Positions 61,086 to 64,000 of a stretch of DNA of 64,000 nt are shown one piece after another. The position numbers and the translations under genes were made by a program. Source of the stretch: Nannocystis punicea (GTDB lineage Bacteria > Myxococcota_A > Polyangia > Nannocystales > Nannocystaceae). The DNA lies in assembly GCF_026965555.1 (NCBI RefSeq), contig NZ_CP114040.1, positions 248,001-312,000 on the forward strand, in the 5' to 3' direction. Below the pieces are notes generated by a model that did not search any database, was not told the DNA's origin, and saw only the letters and a list, made by a program, of their open reading frames with translations. Each line of letters begins with the position of its first letter. The first letter of the stretch is position 1.

Positions 61086-63296
61086 TCAGGTGTACCCGAG
61101 CGCGCGGCCGACCTGGTAGACCAGCACCGCCAGGACGTACGCCAGCGCCGACATGGTCGCGAACATCACCAGCGGCCACTTCCACGAGCGCGTCTCGCGG
61201 CGCACCACCGCCAGCGTCGACATGCACTGGCAGGCGTAGACGAAGAAGATCATCGCCGCCAGGCCCTTCAGCGGGGTGTGGCGGCGCGAGCCGTCGGGCT
61301 CGCGAGCCTCGCGCAGGGCCTCGCGCAGCGGCGTCTGGTTCTCGTCGTCGGCCTCGATGCCGTAGACCAGGCCGAGCGTGCTGATCATGACCTCGCGCGC
61401 GGCGAAGCTGCCGAGGATGGCGATGCCCATGCGGAAGTCCTGGCCCATCGGCAGGAGCACCGGCTCGAGCGCCTTGCCGATCCGGCCGCCGATCGAGTAG
61501 ACGATCGGCGAGTTCTCATCGGACCCTTGCGACATGTCCGAATGGCCATCTTTGGCTGCCGCAGGCGACATGTCCTTCGGGGCATGCGCGGTCGGATCGA
61601 CCTGGACGGCGGCGGCCACGTCGCGCCCGCTGTCCGGCGCGTCGGGCGGGCGCGGGAAGCTGAGCAGCACCCACAGGACGACGGTGACCGCGAGGATCAC
61701 CGTGCCGGCCTGGCGGACGAAGTCGGCGGTGCGGTCGTAGACGTGGAGCAGGGTGTTGCGCAGCCGCGGCAGGCGGTACGGCGGCAGCTCGAGCACGAAC
61801 GGCGGGGTCGGGCCGCGCAGGACGGTGCGCTTCCAGATCGCGCCGGCCGCCAGGGCGGAGGCGGTGGAGAGGGCGTAGAAGCCGACCAGCATCAGGCTGC
61901 CGACGGTGAACGGGCCGACGCGGTCGTCGGCGGGGAACAGCGCGCTGATGAAGAGGACGTAGATCGGCAGGCGGGCGCTGCAGCTCATGAACGGGATCAT
62001 GAGGATCGTCGCCAGGCGGTCGCGCGGGTCGGTGATGGTGCGGGTGCCGAGGATCGCCGGGATCGCGCAGGCGTAGCCGCTGAGCAGCGGGACGAAGGCG
62101 CGCCCGTGCAGGCCCACGCGCGCCATCAGGCGGTCGACCAGGAACGCCGCCCGCGCCATGTAGCCCGAGTCCTCGAGCAGCCCGAGCAGGAGGAACAGCA
62201 GGGCGATCTGCGGCACGAACACCAGCACGTTGCCGGCGCCGGCCAGCACGCCCTGGGTCAGCAGGTCGGTGAACACCCCGGGCCCGAGCGCCGCGCTCAC
62301 CTGGTCCGAGAGCCAGGCGATGAGCGACTCGATCGCGCCCATCAGCGGCTCGGCCCAGGTGAAGATCGAGCTGAAGATCGTCGCCATGACGACGACGAAG
62401 ATCCCCAGGCCCCACACCCGGTGGGTCAGCACCCGGTCGATCGCCGCCGAGCGGCTCATCGCCGGCGCCCGCTCGCGCTGGGCCGCGGTGAAGCCGATCT
62501 CGGCCAGCAGCGCGTCGACCTCGCGGTAGCGGGCGATCACCCGCGCGTGCGCGGCCGCGGTCAGGGCGGCGGCCGGGTGCGCGGCCAGGGCGGCCCGCTC
62601 CTCGGCGGTCGGGCCGGCGAGGTCGAGGGTGCCCGCCGCGGCCGCAGACACCAGCCAGCGCCAGCGCGCCGCCCCGATCCCCGGCGGCGCGGGCAGGGCG
62701 TCGTCGTCCGCCAGCAGCCGCGCGCGCAGCGGTGAGATGGCCTGAGGGACATGTTCGATGGAACCTAGCGCTTCGACCAGGCGAGCGATGCCCTCGCCGG
62801 TGCGCGCGACCGTGGGCACGACCGGCACGCCGAGGGCGCGGGCGAGGGCGTCGGGGTCGACGGGCGTGCCGGCCTCGGCAGCGACGTCCATCATGTTGAG
62901 GGCGACCACCAGCGGGCGGCCGAGCTCGAGCAGCTGGACCGCGAGGTAGAGGTTGCGGGCCAGGTTGGCGGCGTCGAGCACGAGGGCGACGACGTCGGGC
63001 GGCTCGGCCTCGGCGCCGGCGAGGCAGCGGAACGCGACGGCCTCGTCCTCGGCGATCGGGGTGAGGCTGTAGGTGCCGGGCAGGTCGAGGACGGTGATCG
63101 GTCGGCTCGGCGCGAGGCGAGCGACGACCGCGCCGGCGCGGGTCTCGACGGTGACGCCGGCGTAGTTGCCGACCTTGTGGCGCGCGCCGGTCAGCTCGTT
63201 GAAGAGGCTGGTCTTGCCGACGTTGGGGTTGCCGGCCAGCGCCACGCGCAGCGATGTCGGCCCGCGCAGCGATGTCGGCCCGCGCAGCGATGTCAC
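61086..63296 (-). CDS. feoB: ferrous iron transporter B
   Basis: 736 residues from GTG 63296. G1 GNPNVGKTS, G2 GNYAGVTVE, G3 DLPGTYSL, G4 NMMD; then gate-containing membrane domain (GYACAIPAI, SCSARLPIYVLF). The start overlaps the feoA stop as GTGA. Oddities: the first residues are two extra copies of TSLRGP caused by an 18-bp tandem repeat, and a periplasmic loop near residues 565-590 (HAPKDMSPAAAKDGHSDMSQ) is built from two GGACATGTCC-type palindromes; a third lies at 62747. Imports Fe2+ driven by GTP. Confidence 0.95.
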   Translation of the reverse strand: MTSLRGPTSLRGPTSLRVALAGNPNVGKTSLFNELTGARHKVGNYAGVTVETRAGAVVARLAPSRPITVLDLPGTYSLTPIAEDEAVAFRCLAGAEAEPPDVVALVLDAANLARNLYLAVQLLELGRPLVVALNMMDVAAEAGTPVDPDALARALGVPVVPTVARTGEGIARLVEALGSIEHVPQAISPLRARLLADDDALPAPPGIGAARWRWLVSAAAAGTLDLAGPTAEERAALAAHPAAALTAAAHARVIARYREVDALLAEIGFTAAQRERAPAMSRSAAIDRVLTHRVWGLGIFVVVMATIFSSIFTWAEPLMGAIESLIAWLSDQVSAALGPGVFTDLLTQGVLAGAGNVLVFVPQIALLFLLLGLLEDSGYMARAAFLVDRLMARVGLHGRAFVPLLSGYACAIPAILGTRTITDPRDRLATILMIPFMSCSARLPIYVLFISALFPADDRVGPFTVGSLMLVGFYALSTASALAAGAIWKRTVLRGPTPPFVLELPPYRLPRLRNTLLHVYDRTADFVRQAGTVILAVTVVLWVLLSFPRPPDAPDSGRDVAAAVQVDPTAHAPKDMSPAAAKDGHSDMSQGSDENSPIVYSIGGRIGKALEPVLLPMGQDFRMGIAILGSFAAREVMISTLGLVYGIEADDENQTPLREALREAREPDGSRRHTPLKGLAAMIFFVYACQCMSTLAVVRRETRSWKWPLVMFATMSALAYVLAVLVYQVGRALGYT

Positions 63297-63523
63297 AGCA
63301 GCACCGCCTCGATGCGCGACGCCTCGGCCTTGCGCAGTGACACGTGACAGCCGCGCACCTGCAGCTCGAGCGGGTCGCCGAACGGCGCCCGCTTGACCAG
63401 CACCACCACGGTGCCCGGCGTGAAGCCCATCTCCAGCAGACGCAGCGCCAGCGCCCCGCTGCCCCCGACGAGGGTCACGCGGGCGCGTGCGCCGAGCTCG
63501 AGCTGCGCCAGGTTGAAGGCCAC
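63293..63523 (-). CDS. feoA: ferrous iron transport protein A
   Basis: 76 residues from GTG 63523 ([16 protein letters not shown]), the usual FeoA length. SH3-like core [32 protein letters not shown]. Stimulates FeoB. Coupled to feoB by the GTGA overlap. The frame extending to 63745 is not FeoA-like. Divergent from hrpB. Confidence 0.93.
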   Translation of the reverse strand: MAFNLAQLELGARARVTLVGGSGALALRLLEMGFTPGTVVVLVKRAPFGDPLELQVRGCHVSLRKAEASRIEAVLL

Positions 63524-63729
63524 CGTCGAGGGAGCTTGGCGCCGGCGCCCGCACGCGGTCAAGCGCGGCGTGCGACGTCCACCCGCCGCCTGCCGTTCGG
63601 GACAGGTCTGCGGGAGAGATGACCCCGAGGACAGCTCACGCCGCCGGACGATCCGCTCGGAAAACTCACGCGACCAGGCGCAAACGGGCGAGCGGGCGGG
63701 GCGGCGGCGGGCCGCTATGCTGCCCCGTC

Positions 63730-64000
63730 GTGGCGACGCGCGCACCTTCGCAGCTGCCGATCGACGAGGTCCTCGGCGACATCGTCGCGGCGCTGCAGCG
63801 CTCGCCCTGCGCGGTGATCGAGGCGCCGCCCGGGGCCGGCAAGACCACGCGCGTGCCGCTGGCGCTGCTGCAGGCCGGGCTGGCCGGCGGGCGCGAGGTG
63901 CTGGTGCTGCAGCCGCGCCGCCTGGCCGCGCGCATGACCGCCGCGCGGGTGGCAGAGAGCCTCGGCGAGCCGCTCGGCGCGACCGTCGGCTACCAGGTCC
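63730..64000 (+). CDS. hrpB: ATP-dependent helicase HrpB, N-terminal part
   Basis: 90 residues from GTG 63730 to the window edge. [16 protein letters not shown], Walker [18 protein letters not shown] and motif Ia [12 protein letters not shown] are the start of HrpB-type DEAH helicases, normally over 800 residues. Downstream part is outside the window. Confidence 0.9.
   Translation, partial: MATRAPSQLPIDEVLGDIVAALQRSPCAVIEAPPGAGKTTRVPLALLQAGLAGGREVLVLQPRRLAARMTAARVAESLGEPLGATVGYQV

Overview
The window looks like a chromosomal segment of a myxobacterium, most likely of the Nannocystis/Enhygromyxa side of the group. The reasons are very high GC with strong G/C third-position codon bias, a long run of periplasmic TPR proteins and lipoproteins matching the Myxococcus gliding-motility (Glt/Agl) core, an FHA-GAF-adenylate cyclase, many Pro/Ala-rich lipoproteins, an Rpn-type nuclease and a tripartite C-terminal sorting tail. 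This assignment is inference; no rRNA or marker gene is present. Names given to Glt proteins rest on recalled gene order and architecture, not on a search.

Layout. 1-1 kb: end of a YraN/UPF0102 gene and a Cys-rich lipoprotein facing it, with their junction duplicated. 1.7-25.4 kb: a seven-gene + strand cluster (TPR protein, GltD-, GltE-, CglF/GltF-, GltG-like proteins, a TPR lipoprotein and a 4053-residue GltI/AgnA-like TPR protein), cut into transcription units by clear hairpin terminators. 25.7-30.8 kb: a divergent pair, FHA-GAF-adenylate cyclase and a large coiled-coil protein with a methyltransferase-like head. 30.8-41.7 kb: two tRNA-Leu genes, thiD, a VOC protein, TatD, a leucine-rich-repeat lipoprotein, an FAD-linked oxidase, a glutaredoxin-rhodanese-NifU fusion, and four intergenic repeat arrays with periods of 128, 152 and 268 bp plus a palindrome cluster. 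41.7-47.4 kb: a two-gene 2-hydroxyacyl-CoA dehydratase activase system. 47.6-53 kb: two envelope proteins, a sulfite-oxidase-family enzyme, and a rubrerythrin / Fe-S oxidoreductase / DUF3501 cassette. 53.0-54.0 kb: an IS5-family element placed exactly on the shared stop codons of two convergent genes. 54-64 kb: Rpn nuclease, paired lipoproteins, cytochrome P450 and universal stress protein (divergent), a lipoprotein, a lone ExbD, MscL, FeoA-FeoB and the start of HrpB.

How the parts may work together. The first cluster would build the envelope-spanning part of a gliding or trafficking machine: periplasmic and lipid-anchored TPR proteins, an inner-membrane FHA/TonB-like protein and a giant cytoplasmic TPR platform. 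The Agl motor (TolQ/TolR type) and the outer-membrane barrels are not here. The activase pair and the rubrerythrin cassette are redox Fe-S functions that fit low-oxygen or peroxide-stress metabolism.

The strongest non-gene signal is a dispersed palindrome with core GGACATGTCC. It recurs more than a dozen times, often in hairpins after genes or between convergent genes and sometimes inside coding sequence (three times in feoB). The inverted repeat of the IS5-like element carries a related sequence.
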